Of a DNA stretch of 64,000 bases, positions 1 to 10,702 are shown piece after piece. Within the stretch, counting starts at the first letter, position 1. Every line of letters starts with the position of its first letter. A program made the position numbers and the translations under genes. The notes under the pieces are model-generated. The model was given only the letters and a program-made list of their open reading frames with translations. It ran no database searches and was not told the origin of the DNA. Origin of the DNA: Dryocola boscaweniae (GTDB taxonomy: Bacteria; Pseudomonadota; Gammaproteobacteria; Enterobacterales; Enterobacteriaceae); the NCBI RefSeq assembly GCF_025215095.1, contig NZ_JALHAP010000082.1, positions 682,001-746,000 on the forward strand, given 5' to 3'.

Positions 1-65
1 AAGCGGTCCGATGCTCGCCCGCGCATGTAGCGCAGGCCTATAAATAACGCGACAGGTTGATACAT
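1..65 (-). CDS. lolC: LolC, lipoprotein-releasing ABC transporter permease (5' end only)
   Basis: The minus strand from 65 reads ATG and then MYQPVALFIGLRYMRGRA, the start of LolC in enterobacteria. Only about 21 codons are inside the window; the gene runs off the left edge. LolC with LolD and LolE forms the inner-membrane ABC transporter that extracts outer-membrane lipoproteins and hands them to LolA. The divergent position relative to ycfT is the same as in E. coli K-12, which supports the call despite the short piece. The larger overlapping reading frame on the same strand (38-277) is out of frame with this N-terminus and is not believed. Confidence 0.85.
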   Translation of the reverse strand, partial: MYQPVALFIGLRYMRGRASDR

Positions 66-149
66 GAAGTCCGTCTTGTTGCAGTTGGCTTAAGCGAAGT
101 AGGCGAGAAGTATAAACGAAGCGTGTCTAACGAACATAACAGATTGCTG

Positions 150-218
150 ACAAAGAAGAAAAAAGCGTGGTTTTTCCTTCTTTGTGGCCAGCAGCCGAAA
201 ATCAATAAGTTGATTTTC
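150..218. repeat. Two inverted repeats in the lolC-ycfT intergenic region
   Basis: The 354-bp gap 66-419 between divergent lolC and ycfT contains two back-to-back palindromes. ACAAAGAAG (150-158) pairs with CTTCTTTGT (177-185) and is extended inward by A-rich/T-rich strands. GAAAATCA (197-204) pairs with TGATTTTC (211-218) around a 6-nt loop. They would lie in the lolCDE leader if its promoter is further right. The rest of the gap is AT-rich and shows no reading frame I believe. A regulatory or attenuator role is only inferred. Confidence 0.5.
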
Positions 219-419
219 CAGTGAATTTTTGGATAACACCTTTTCCGAAACCCGCACGTCTTAAAAGTCATCATCAATCTTATAACTCCTTATAAACCTG
301 CGGAATATCCGAAAACATTCCTGCTTGTGCCAGAAACAGATTAATCGAATTAAAAAGCCGCGGACCATCCTTCACCCTTTCAGGCCTCAGATTTCTTAAT
401 AAGGGACATTCCCCCTGGC

Positions 420-1493
420 ATGAAAAACAAACAACTCTGGATCAACCACATCAAAGGGCTGTGCATCTGCCTTGTCGTCATTTACCACTCGGTGATCACT
501 TTTTATCCGCACTTAACGACATTGCCGCCGGGCCTTACGCAATACGTCGCCAAAAGCTGGATATACCTGAATTTATATCTTGCGCCGTTCCGCATGCCGG
601 TGTTCTTTTTTATTTCCGGCTATCTGATTCACCGCTATATCGAGCAGGTGAAATGGCAGGCGTGCATTGATAAGCGCATCTGGAATATTTTCTACGTGCT
701 GGTGCTGTGGGGCGTTCTACAGTGGTTGGGGATTACGCTTATCAATCAATGGCTGGCCCCGGATATGGTGCGCAATCCCGCTTCGAATGCGGCCTATTCC
801 GAAACGCTGATGCAGTTCGCCGCCAGCATGGCGAAAGCGAGCACCAGCCTGTGGTATCTGTACGCCCTCGTGGTCTACTTCCTCGTCTTTAAAGCGCTGC
901 GCGCTTTTAAAGTGCCGGTGCTGATTGCCCTGCTTGGCATCAACGTGGCGATTAGTTTTATGCCGCTGCCGTGGTGGGGAATGAACAGCGTTGTGCGCAA
1001 CATGTTCTATTACGGATTAGGCGCCTGGTTTGGGCCGCAATTGATGGCCTGGATGAAAGATTTCAGCTTCCGCCAGCATCCGTTGATTTGCGCGCTGGTG
1101 GTTATCGGCTCGCTCGCGCTGTATCTGGTTAACGTGCCGGTGGTCATCTCCGTTGTTTCGATTTTCGTCATTATGAAAATTTTCTATACGCTGGATAACT
1201 GGCGCGAAAGCCGCCCGGAGGCGTTTCTTAATATCGTGGGTTCTAACACCATCGCTATTTACACCACGCACCGCATTGTCATTGAAGCGCTGAGCCTGTT
1301 TACGATAGCCCGCATTAGCCAGGGGCAACTCTCAAGCCAGGTAGTTCTGGGGATTTTGCTGGTTTACCCGTTCGTCAGTCTCGCTATCTGTACGCTAATC
1401 GGCCTTGGCTTCAGAAAGCTTTCCACGACGCTGTTTGGCGATATGTTCTTCTCCCCGCCGGCGAAACTGGTTCCTGCGGCCCCAGCACGTTAA
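420..1493 (+). CDS. ycfT: YcfT, inner-membrane acyltransferase-3 family protein
   Basis: A 357-residue polytopic membrane protein that aligns along its whole length with E. coli YcfT, including the start (IKGLCICLVVIYHSVITFY), the middle (STSLWYLYAL) and the C-terminal part (NTIAIYTTHRI). The family transfers acyl groups to extracytoplasmic glycans or other surface molecules; the conserved His in IYHS (residue 23, first membrane segment) is the expected active-site residue. The actual substrate is not known. It lies upstream of mfd in the same direction, separated by about 165 bp with a stem-loop, as in E. coli, so co-transcription is uncertain. Confidence 0.9.
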   Translation: MKNKQLWINHIKGLCICLVVIYHSVITFYPHLTTLPPGLTQYVAKSWIYLNLYLAPFRMPVFFFISGYLIHRYIEQVKWQACIDKRIWNIFYVLVLWGVLQWLGITLINQWLAPDMVRNPASNAAYSETLMQFAASMAKASTSLWYLYALVVYFLVFKALRAFKVPVLIALLGINVAISFMPLPWWGMNSVVRNMFYYGLGAWFGPQLMAWMKDFSFRQHPLICALVVIGSLALYLVNVPVVISVVSIFVIMKIFYTLDNWRESRPEAFLNIVGSNTIAIYTTHRIVIEALSLFTIARISQGQLSSQVVLGILLVYPFVSLAICTLIGLGFRKLSTTLFGDMFFSPPAKLVPAAPAR

Positions 1494-1511
1494 TTTAACG
1501 CGCGTGACGCT

Positions 1512-1549
1512 TCGCTTAGTCGCCTGGCGCGCTCCCGGTAACTAAGCGA
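1512..1549 (+). terminator. Stem-loop between ycfT and mfd
   Basis: TCGCTTAGT (1512-1520) pairs with ACTAAGCGA (1541-1549) around a GC-rich 20-nt loop. It lies 19 bp after the ycfT stop. No T-run follows, so a classical intrinsic terminator is doubtful; it may be a 3'-end protecting hairpin. Confidence 0.4.
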
Positions 1550-1658
1550 GGCAATTTATTGATTGGGTTGCTTATACAAAGTGATCGCGGATAATAATAA
1601 CTATCTGAAGTTCATGGACCGATGCACACGGTGCAACCTGAGAGATTCCGATTCCGCT

Positions 1659-5105
<3,447 letters not shown>

Positions 5106-5126
5106 TTTTGAGCAGTTTCGTTTTAA

Positions 5127-5150
5127 GCGCCTTACCAGCCGGTAGGGCGC
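5127..5150 (+). terminator. Stem-loop after mfd
   Basis: GCGCCTTACC (5127-5136) and GGTAGGGCGC (5141-5150) form a 10-bp stem with one G-T wobble and a 4-nt loop, 22 bp past the mfd stop. There is no T-run, so a terminator role is only probable. Confidence 0.45.
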
Positions 5151-5272
5151 CCGCTTCTGAAACATTTACACATTCTTTTCAGTACGCCAGGGTTTCCCGA
5201 CACTGGCTCCCCGCATAATTCCTGATTAACTCTTTAATAACATTACTCTTAATAAGAACGGAGTTTAGCGTT

Positions 5273-6244
5273 ATGCGCTCTTTGCGACTTTTTTCACTAT
5301 CCGCACGCTGGCTGACGTCGTTAATGCTCGTCATGGCCGCCCTGGCATCCCTTCCGGCGAACGCCAATTCTTATCCGCTACCCGTTGCCGGCAGCCGGCT
5401 GATTGGTCAGAACATCTTTCACACGGTGGCTGATGACGGAGGTTCCCTTGAGGCCATCGCTAAAAAGTACAACGTCGGTTTTTTAGCGCTGTTGCAGGCC
5501 AATCCGGGGGTTGATCCTTACGTACCGCGTGCCGGAAGCATATTGACCGTTCCACGCCAGATGTTATTGCCCGATGCGCCGCGTGAGGGCCTGGTTGTTA
5601 ACCTCGCCGAACTGCGCGTCTACTACTATCCAGCGGGTAAAAATAGCGTCACGGTTTATCCTATCGGCATTGGTCAGTTGGGCGGCGATACGATGACGCC
5701 AACCATGCAAACTACCGTCTCCGACAAACGTGCAAATCCTACCTGGACGCCTACCGCGAACATCCGTGCGCGCTATCTGGCTAACGGCATTAAATTGCCG
5801 GCGGTCGTTCCAGCAGGCCCGGATAATCCGATGGGCCATCATGCCATTCGCCTCGCCGCTTACGGCGGGGTTTATCTGCTGCACGGAACCAATGCGGATT
5901 TTGGCATCGGCATGCGCGTAAGCTCCGGCTGTATCCGCCTGCGCGATAACGATATCAAGGCGCTTTACAAAGAGATGCCGGTCGGCACGCCGGTGCGTAT
6001 CATCAATACACCGATTAAATCGTCCGTTGAGCCGGACGGCCAACGTCTGGTTGAAGTGCACCAGCCGCTGTCGAAGTCTATTAACGACGATCCGAAAGTA
6101 TTGCCGATAGTGCTCAACGAGCAGATGAAACAGTTCCGGGCCGCGCCGGAAACGGACGCGCAGATTATGGAACAGGCGATGCAGCATCGTTCAGGCATGC
6201 CGGTTGAGGTAAACGCTCACGCGGAAAACGCAAACACCATTTAA
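5273..6244 (+). CDS. ldtC: LdtC, L,D-transpeptidase (ErfK/YbiS/YcfS/YnhG family)
   Basis: A 323-residue periplasmic enzyme that attaches Braun's lipoprotein to peptidoglycan meso-diaminopimelate. It has a signal peptide (residues about 1-30, ending in ANA), a LysM-like segment (about 46-93, DGGSLEAIAKKYNVGF), and a YkuD catalytic domain with YLLHGT followed by SSGCIRLRDND. The nucleophile Cys is residue 220. The place after mfd is conserved and corresponds to K-12 ycfS; the paralogues ErfK and YbiS sit elsewhere. GGAG lies 9 nt before the ATG. A strong terminator follows. Confidence 0.93.
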   Translation: MRSLRLFSLSARWLTSLMLVMAALASLPANANSYPLPVAGSRLIGQNIFHTVADDGGSLEAIAKKYNVGFLALLQANPGVDPYVPRAGSILTVPRQMLLPDAPREGLVVNLAELRVYYYPAGKNSVTVYPIGIGQLGGDTMTPTMQTTVSDKRANPTWTPTANIRARYLANGIKLPAVVPAGPDNPMGHHAIRLAAYGGVYLLHGTNADFGIGMRVSSGCIRLRDNDIKALYKEMPVGTPVRIINTPIKSSVEPDGQRLVEVHQPLSKSINDDPKVLPIVLNEQMKQFRAAPETDAQIMEQAMQHRSGMPVEVNAHAENANTI

Positions 6245-6260
6245 GGCTCTTCTTTTGCAA

Positions 6261-6297
6261 AAAAGCACCGGCGAGGCGCTCGTTCGGTGCTTTTTTA
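6261..6297. terminator. Intrinsic terminator after ldtC, probably bidirectional
   Basis: AAAAGCACCG (6261-6270) pairs with CGGTGC plus a run of six T (6285-6296). It serves ldtC on the plus strand and, with its A-run read from the other side, the convergent LysR gene that ends at 6304. It contains CTCGTTCGGTGCTTTT (6279-6294), which recurs inverted at 8869-8884. Confidence 0.85.
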
Positions 6298-6303
6298 TTG
6301 TCC

Positions 6304-7245
6304 TTATTTTTCGTTTATCGCGAGCGTTTTTTCACGACAAACGCTCAGTACGAGTTTTCTCAACCAGCGGTGAGCGGGATCGACTTCTGAGCGCGGGTGC
6401 CACATCTGCGAAACGGTGATTTCCCGCGTTTTTACCGGTAGCTCAAACGACCAGAGCGTCGCCGGAGAGCCGTTTTTTTCGTCAACGGGCTGGTTAATCA
6501 GAAAAGAGGCGGGCAGCAAAGCCACCAGATCCGAAGCCTGAGCCACCGCCAGCGCGGCAGGAAAACTCGGCACCCGGGCGACAATATTGCGTTGCAGCCC
6601 CAGGTCAGCCAACGCTTCGTCAACGGGGCCGGTTTTGTCTCCGCGACGGGAAGCGACGACATGTCCCTGAGCTGCGTAAAACTCTGCCGTTATTTCAGGG
6701 GCTTTCTCAAGCGTATGCCCCTTTCTGACCACGCCAACAAACCGATCCCTGAACAGCGCCTGGAGACGAATTTCCGGCCCCATGTTCCCCAGCACGCCAA
6801 TTTCAAGGTCGACCAGTCCTTCACGCAAAGCGCCCGGCGCTTTTTCAGGCTTTGGCACAAAACACAGGCGCACCAGCGGGGCGGCTTTAGCGGCCGCGGC
6901 GATCAGGGAAGCGCCGAGCGCCACGACAAAACCATCGTTAGCGCGCAGAGTAAAAGTGCGTTCAAGGGTGGATAAATTAAGCGCTGACGATGGAGGACGC
7001 AGCACCGAACGCGCTACAAACACAGCTTTTTGCGTGCGCTCGCGAATTTCTTCGGCGTAGGGCGTCAGCACCATATTCCTCCCGGCCCGCACCAGCAGAG
7101 GATCGCCCGTAACGGCGCGAAGCCTGCCGAGCGTTCTGCTCATGGCCGAGGCGCTTAGCCCCAGCCGACGAGCGGCTCCGGCCACGCTTTGCTGCGCAAG
7201 CAGCGCATTGAGCGCGATCAGCAAATTTAAATCGGGTTCTGTCAT
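6304..7245 (-). CDS. LysR-family transcriptional regulator
   Basis: A 313-residue protein with an N-terminal winged helix (residues about 4-62: DLNLLIALNALLAQQSVAGAARRLGLS, then SRTLGRLRAVTGDPLLVR) and a periplasmic-binding-protein-like effector domain. It is divergent from an MFS pump gene with a 160-bp shared intergenic region, the usual layout for a regulator of the pump, so it probably controls that gene in response to an exported compound. Neither gene is at this site in E. coli K-12, where ldtC and bhsA are neighbours. The effector cannot be named from sequence. Confidence 0.88.
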   Translation of the reverse strand: MTEPDLNLLIALNALLAQQSVAGAARRLGLSASAMSRTLGRLRAVTGDPLLVRAGRNMVLTPYAEEIRERTQKAVFVARSVLRPPSSALNLSTLERTFTLRANDGFVVALGASLIAAAAKAAPLVRLCFVPKPEKAPGALREGLVDLEIGVLGNMGPEIRLQALFRDRFVGVVRKGHTLEKAPEITAEFYAAQGHVVASRRGDKTGPVDEALADLGLQRNIVARVPSFPAALAVAQASDLVALLPASFLINQPVDEKNGSPATLWSFELPVKTREITVSQMWHPRSEVDPAHRWLRKLVLSVCREKTLAINEK

Positions 7246-7405
7246 CGGTCGTCTCTCCCGCTATATGCGGCGTTTGATGCACTTTATAAATGCAGATGCT
7301 GCGCCTTCCGCCTTATCGGTCGCATAAGTATATTCCCCGGACTGACTATATTCACTCACTGCAGGCTATCTTCTCCCGCCGGAGCGATGGCCGAGGACAT
7401 CCTTT

Positions 7406-8848
7406 ATGGAACTTTTCTCCAGCAAACCGGGCGATGACGGGCTTCCCGGCCGTGAACGAGGCTTTGCTATGGCAGCCGTAATGACCGTCACCACGATGGG
7501 CGTTTTCGACGGGTCCGTGGTTAATATCGCCTTGCCGCAGATCGCTCGTTCACTGAACGTTTCCCCTGCGGCGGCGGTCTGGGTTTCTAACGGCTATCTT
7601 TTATCCGCGGCGATGACGCTTGCGATATTTGCCGCGCTCGCCGCCCGGCTGGGCTTTCGAACGCTTTTTGCCCTCGGACTTGGCCTCTTCACGCTGTCTT
7701 CTCTCGGCTGCGCCCTGTCCTCTTCGCTAGCGGCCCTGACCGGCATGCGCCTGTTGCAGGGCATCGGCGGAGCGGCAACGCTGAGCATCGCTCCGGCGAT
7801 TCTGCGCACGGTTTTCCCCAGCCGCCTGCTGGGCCGCATTCTGGGTCTGAACGCTCTGCTGATTGCCGCAAGCACCGCCATAGCGCCTGTCCTGGGCGGT
7901 GCTATGCTGTCCGCTTTAAGCTGGCAATGGTTATTTGTCATTAACGTTCCACTGGGCGCTATCGCTATGGCGCTCGCCCTGCGGGCCATTCCCGGCAGGT
8001 CTGAGGCGGTAAATAAACCTTTTGATTTTGTCGGCGCCATCTTATCGGCCGTTATGCTGGGTGGGCTGATTCTTGCCGCCAGTGCGTTTTCTCAGTCAGA
8101 CGGCCAGGAAGTTACCTCTTCTACGCTGACAGCAGCCGTTGCTTATGGGCTCGTCGCGCTTATCGCCGGCGGAATGTTTATCCGCTGTCAGCGTCGCGCC
8201 GCAAATCCTCTTCTGCCGCTGGAAATATTCCGCTCTGCCCGTTTTTCTCTGGCGGCGTTAACTTCGCTGGCCTCTTTTATCAGCCAGGGAATGACCTTCG
8301 TGGCGCTGCCCTTCCTGTTCCAGAGCGTTTACGGGTACAGCGCCTTTGCCTCAGCGCTGCTGTTTCTGCCCTGGCCGGCAGGAATAGTGCTTGTCGCGCC
8401 GCACGCAGGTCGGCTGGCCGATCGCTATTCGCCGGCGATTATTTCATCCGTCGGGCTGTGCATATTCGCCTGCGGGCTGGTTTTGCTCGCGCTGCTTCCT
8501 GAACACGCGCAGCCATGGGACGTTGTCGCGCGGAGTCTGCTGTGCGGCATTGGATTTGGCTGTTTTCAAAGCCCAAACAACCGCGAAATGCTGTCAAACG
8601 TGGCCCGTGAACATAGCGGGTATGCTTCAGGCGTGCTGGCGATTGTGCGAACCTTCGGGCAATGCCTGGGCACGGCTTTCGTGGGGGTGATTTTATCGGC
8701 GACGGCGCAGCCCGCGTTGAAAAACGTCATTCAGCAGGATCTGGCGGTGCGATTAAGCCTCTGGGCAGCAGCGTTCGCAACCGTAATGGCTATAGTCTTC
8801 AGCATAAGCCGCTTGCGGGATAGAGCTAAACAACACAAACCCGTCTGA
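7406..8848 (+). CDS. MFS transporter, DHA2-type (14 TM) drug/proton antiporter
   Basis: A 480-residue inner-membrane exporter with the start-of-TM1 signature FDGSVVNIALPQ (Asp35), typical of the QacA/SmvA/EmrB (DHA2) branch, a motif-A-like region between TM2 and TM3 (AARLGFRTLF), and an antiporter motif C (APVLGGAML) in TM5. The length and hydrophobic pattern suit 14 helices. Substrates are unknown; cationic antiseptics and dyes are typical for the family. GAGGAC precedes the ATG at 7406. It is divergent from the LysR gene and accessory relative to K-12. Confidence 0.88.
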   Translation: MELFSSKPGDDGLPGRERGFAMAAVMTVTTMGVFDGSVVNIALPQIARSLNVSPAAAVWVSNGYLLSAAMTLAIFAALAARLGFRTLFALGLGLFTLSSLGCALSSSLAALTGMRLLQGIGGAATLSIAPAILRTVFPSRLLGRILGLNALLIAASTAIAPVLGGAMLSALSWQWLFVINVPLGAIAMALALRAIPGRSEAVNKPFDFVGAILSAVMLGGLILAASAFSQSDGQEVTSSTLTAAVAYGLVALIAGGMFIRCQRRAANPLLPLEIFRSARFSLAALTSLASFISQGMTFVALPFLFQSVYGYSAFASALLFLPWPAGIVLVAPHAGRLADRYSPAIISSVGLCIFACGLVLLALLPEHAQPWDVVARSLLCGIGFGCFQSPNNREMLSNVAREHSGYASGVLAIVRTFGQCLGTAFVGVILSATAQPALKNVIQQDLAVRLSLWAAAFATVMAIVFSISRLRDRAKQHKPV

Positions 8849-8861
8849 TAAAAGAGGCTAT

Positions 8862-8910
8862 AAAAAGCAAAAGCACCGAACGAGGATGTCGTTGGTGCTT
8901 TTGCTTTTTT
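8862..8910. terminator. Bidirectional terminator after the MFS gene
   Basis: AAAAAGCAAAAGCACC (8862-8876, allowing one slip) pairs with GGTGCTTTTGCTTTTTT (8894-8910). The poly-A on one side and poly-T on the other let it serve the MFS gene (plus) and bhsA (minus). Its left arm includes AAAAGCACCGAACGAG (8869-8884), the inverse of a 16-mer in the ldtC terminator. Confidence 0.85.
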
Positions 8911-8940
8911 AAGGTCTTGCCTTTCGATAAGACCTTTTTT
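8911..8940 (+). terminator. Second, tandem terminator
   Basis: AAGGTCTT (8911-8918) pairs with AAGACCTT (8929-8936) and runs into T6. It follows directly after the bidirectional terminator and faces plus-strand transcription, so it backs up termination of the MFS gene. Confidence 0.75.
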
Positions 8941-8988
8941 GTGGCATGGCAATAAGGGTCAGGCGCGTTGAGGGTGACGCCCGGTCTG

Positions 8989-9246
8989 TTATTTGTAGAT
9001 AACAGCGGTGCCGTGCAGCGTGTTAGGACCGGTTACCGAAGTGATACGGAACGATTTAGCGCCCAACGCATCAGCTTTTGCAGCCAGTTGATCTTCCAGT
9101 GAACCCAGGTTAGTCCCGGCGTTTGCACTGATGGTGCCGACTTTTTGTTGGTCAGCCGGAGTCGCCTGCACTTCTACAGCCGCAAGGCTTGCGAAAGAAA
9201 CAGAACTAAGGAGAGCAGCCGCGATAAGAGTTTTTACGTTTTTCAT
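8989..9246 (-). CDS. bhsA: BhsA (ComC), YhcN-family stress and copper-permeability protein
   Basis: An 85-residue secreted protein of the YhcN/DUF1471 family: a signal peptide (residues 1-22, ending SLAA), then VEVQATPADQQKVGTISA and the ending FRITSVTGPNTLHGTAVIYK. In E. coli, BhsA influences biofilm formation, multiple stress resistance and outer-membrane copper permeability, and its gene is repressed by the neighbouring divergent regulator ComR. The same pairing is kept here (comR starts at 9492), so copper-responsive derepression is likely. Confidence 0.92.
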   Translation of the reverse strand: MKNVKTLIAAALLSSVSFASLAAVEVQATPADQQKVGTISANAGTNLGSLEDQLAAKADALGAKSFRITSVTGPNTLHGTAVIYK

Positions 9247-9317
9247 GGTAGATGCCTTCAGCAGATGATTAGATGCCGTTAACTTAATTAGTTAACGATC
9301 GATACATAAATATTAAA

Positions 9318-9333
9318 CGTGATCTGCGTCACG
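9318..9333. promoter_or_regulatory. CRP-like palindrome between bhsA and comR
   Basis: CGTGA-N6-TCACG is a perfect dyad one base off the CRP consensus in each half-site (TGTGA-N6-TCACA). It sits in the AT-rich 245-bp bhsA-comR intergenic region, about 72 bp upstream of the bhsA start. Binding is inferred; another regulator with a similar dyad is possible. Confidence 0.4.
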
Positions 9334-9491
9334 CGTCAACATTATTTATTAATGACCATTAATTAATTTATAAAAACACTATTTTTCAAAAATATAGGAA
9401 AAATTTATTTTCAGGCAGATGCTGCTGGCTACCGGGAGCGATAGTTTTTATAATGATCGCTCACTAAACAGACAAAGGTTAAACGGCAGAC

Positions 9492-10124
9492 ATGTCTACT
9501 GACGCAAGCATCATCAAAAAAAGCCGTGGCCGACCGAAGGTGTTCGACAGGGAAGCAGCACTCGACAAGGCCATGGCTTTGTTCTGGCAGCATGGCTATG
9601 AAGCGACTTCGATGGCGCATCTGGTGGAAGCAACCGGCGCGAAAGCCCCCACGCTCTATGCAGAATTCACCAATAAAGAGGGCTTATTCCGGGCCGTGCT
9701 CGACCACTACATCGCCCGCTTTGCGGAAAAACATGAAGCATGTTTGTTCTGCGAAGACCGCACGCTTGAAGAAGCGCTTGAGGATTATCTTTTTACGGTG
9801 GCGAAGCGCTTTACCGATAAAGATACCCCGTCAGGCTGCTTTATCATCTGTACTTCGTCGGTGCTGGCGGCCGCTTCTGATGATATTGCCGCTACCATCA
9901 AAGCGCGCCACGCCATGCAGGAAGAGACGCTGGTGCGCTTCCTGGAGCTAAGACAGCAAAAAGGCGAGCTCCCGGCTGACAGCGACGCGCGAGCGCTGGC
10001 AAAATACCTGTGCTGCATTATTCAGGGGATGTCGGTCAGTTCCCGGGAAAACGCCAGCTATGAGGATTTGCTGAGCATTGTGAAGACCACGCTCCGGCTA
10101 TGGCCTGAACTTAAGAAAGGTTAA
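9492..10124 (+). CDS. comR: ComR, TetR-family copper-responsive repressor of bhsA
   Basis: A 210-residue TetR regulator matching E. coli ComR along its length: KKSRGRPKVFDREAALDKAM, then the helix-turn-helix around residues 27-55 (FWQHGYEATSMAHLVEATGAKAPTLYAEFTNKEGLF), and a ligand domain ending LRLWPELKKG. Copper relieves its repression of bhsA in E. coli. Cysteines at FCEDR, GCFIICTSS and LCCIIQG could contribute to metal sensing, but that is inference. It is divergent from bhsA as in K-12. Confidence 0.92.
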   Translation: MSTDASIIKKSRGRPKVFDREAALDKAMALFWQHGYEATSMAHLVEATGAKAPTLYAEFTNKEGLFRAVLDHYIARFAEKHEACLFCEDRTLEEALEDYLFTVAKRFTDKDTPSGCFIICTSSVLAAASDDIAATIKARHAMQEETLVRFLELRQQKGELPADSDARALAKYLCCIIQGMSVSSRENASYEDLLSIVKTTLRLWPELKKG

Positions 10125-10135
10125 GTTTCGCAGAT

Positions 10136-10160
10136 GGCGGATGGCGCAAGCTTATCCGCC
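10136..10160. repeat. REP-like palindrome after comR
   Basis: GGCGGAT (10136-10142) and ATCCGCC (10154-10160) flank an 11-nt loop. Sequence and position (just after a stop codon) resemble enterobacterial REP/PU elements. It separates comR from the SIP pseudogene on the other strand. Confidence 0.6.
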
Positions 10161-10174
10161 CTGATTTTAACCGC

Positions 10175-10637
10175 TTATCTCGGGCGTCCTTTGCTCCAGT
10201 AAGCCATAAAGTTTATTGCGTCGTGGTTTACGCCGCGTTCACCAATCAGATGGCATCGCAGCGTTTTTACTACCGATGATTCCGCCGCTATCCAGCCATA
10301 AAATTCCCGCTCGTCGCCCTGTCCCACAATAATTCACCTTCCGCTTCTTCCTGAATATCTTCAGGGCTGCCGTCTGGCTGCGGGGTACGCGCCTGTTGCC
10401 AAACGGCAGGAATCAGACATTCTCCGTGCGTTGCATCGTGGGTTTTCGCGGCAACCAGTTGATTTCGGCAAAGCCGTAGGCGCTTAAATCTATACAATCG
10501 CCTTCTTCGGGGACTTCAAAAAACGCCTGTACCTGCGGTGGGTTTTGCTGCGTTGCAAGCCGCTCAAGGATGCCGCGGGCGGCCGGTAATGTTTGCTGGC
10601 CCGCACGTTTACCGCTGCATACATATTCATACTCGAC
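10175..10637 (-). pseudogene. Remnant of a siderophore-interacting protein (SIP/ViuB/YqjH family) gene
   Basis: Three minus-strand pieces in different frames reconstruct the C-terminal NADPH-binding half of a ferric-siderophore reductase. Piece one (from 10637) includes LPAARGILERL and QAFFEVPEEGD, ending INWLPR near 10445. Piece two covers HGECLIPAVWQQ and SPEDIQEEAEGE. Piece three (about 10325-10175) has GDEREFYGWIAAESSVVKTL and ends with the SIP-typical INFMAYWSKGRPR before TAA. Two frameshifts separate them, and the N-terminal FAD-binding barrel is absent: upstream of 10637 a stop appears at once and the next gene's promoter begins. The gene is therefore dead. It once reduced iron from siderophores in the cytoplasm. 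Confidence 0.78.
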
Positions 10638-10702
10638 CCATCTTCAATACTGCTTTAAAAGATAGGGCTACTCTTTTGTATTATTTATCGCAGGGTATTT
10701 AT

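Noticed and set aside
38..277. 79-codon minus-strand frame covering the lolC upstream region
   Set aside because: Out of frame with the recognisable LolC N-terminus that begins at 65, and low complexity (FFFF) where the palindrome lies.
10538..10702. N-terminal extension of the Gfo/Idh/MocA oxidoreductase
   Set aside because: The Rossmann motif begins at the 10703 start, which has a ribosome site; the extension is antisense to the SIP remnant.
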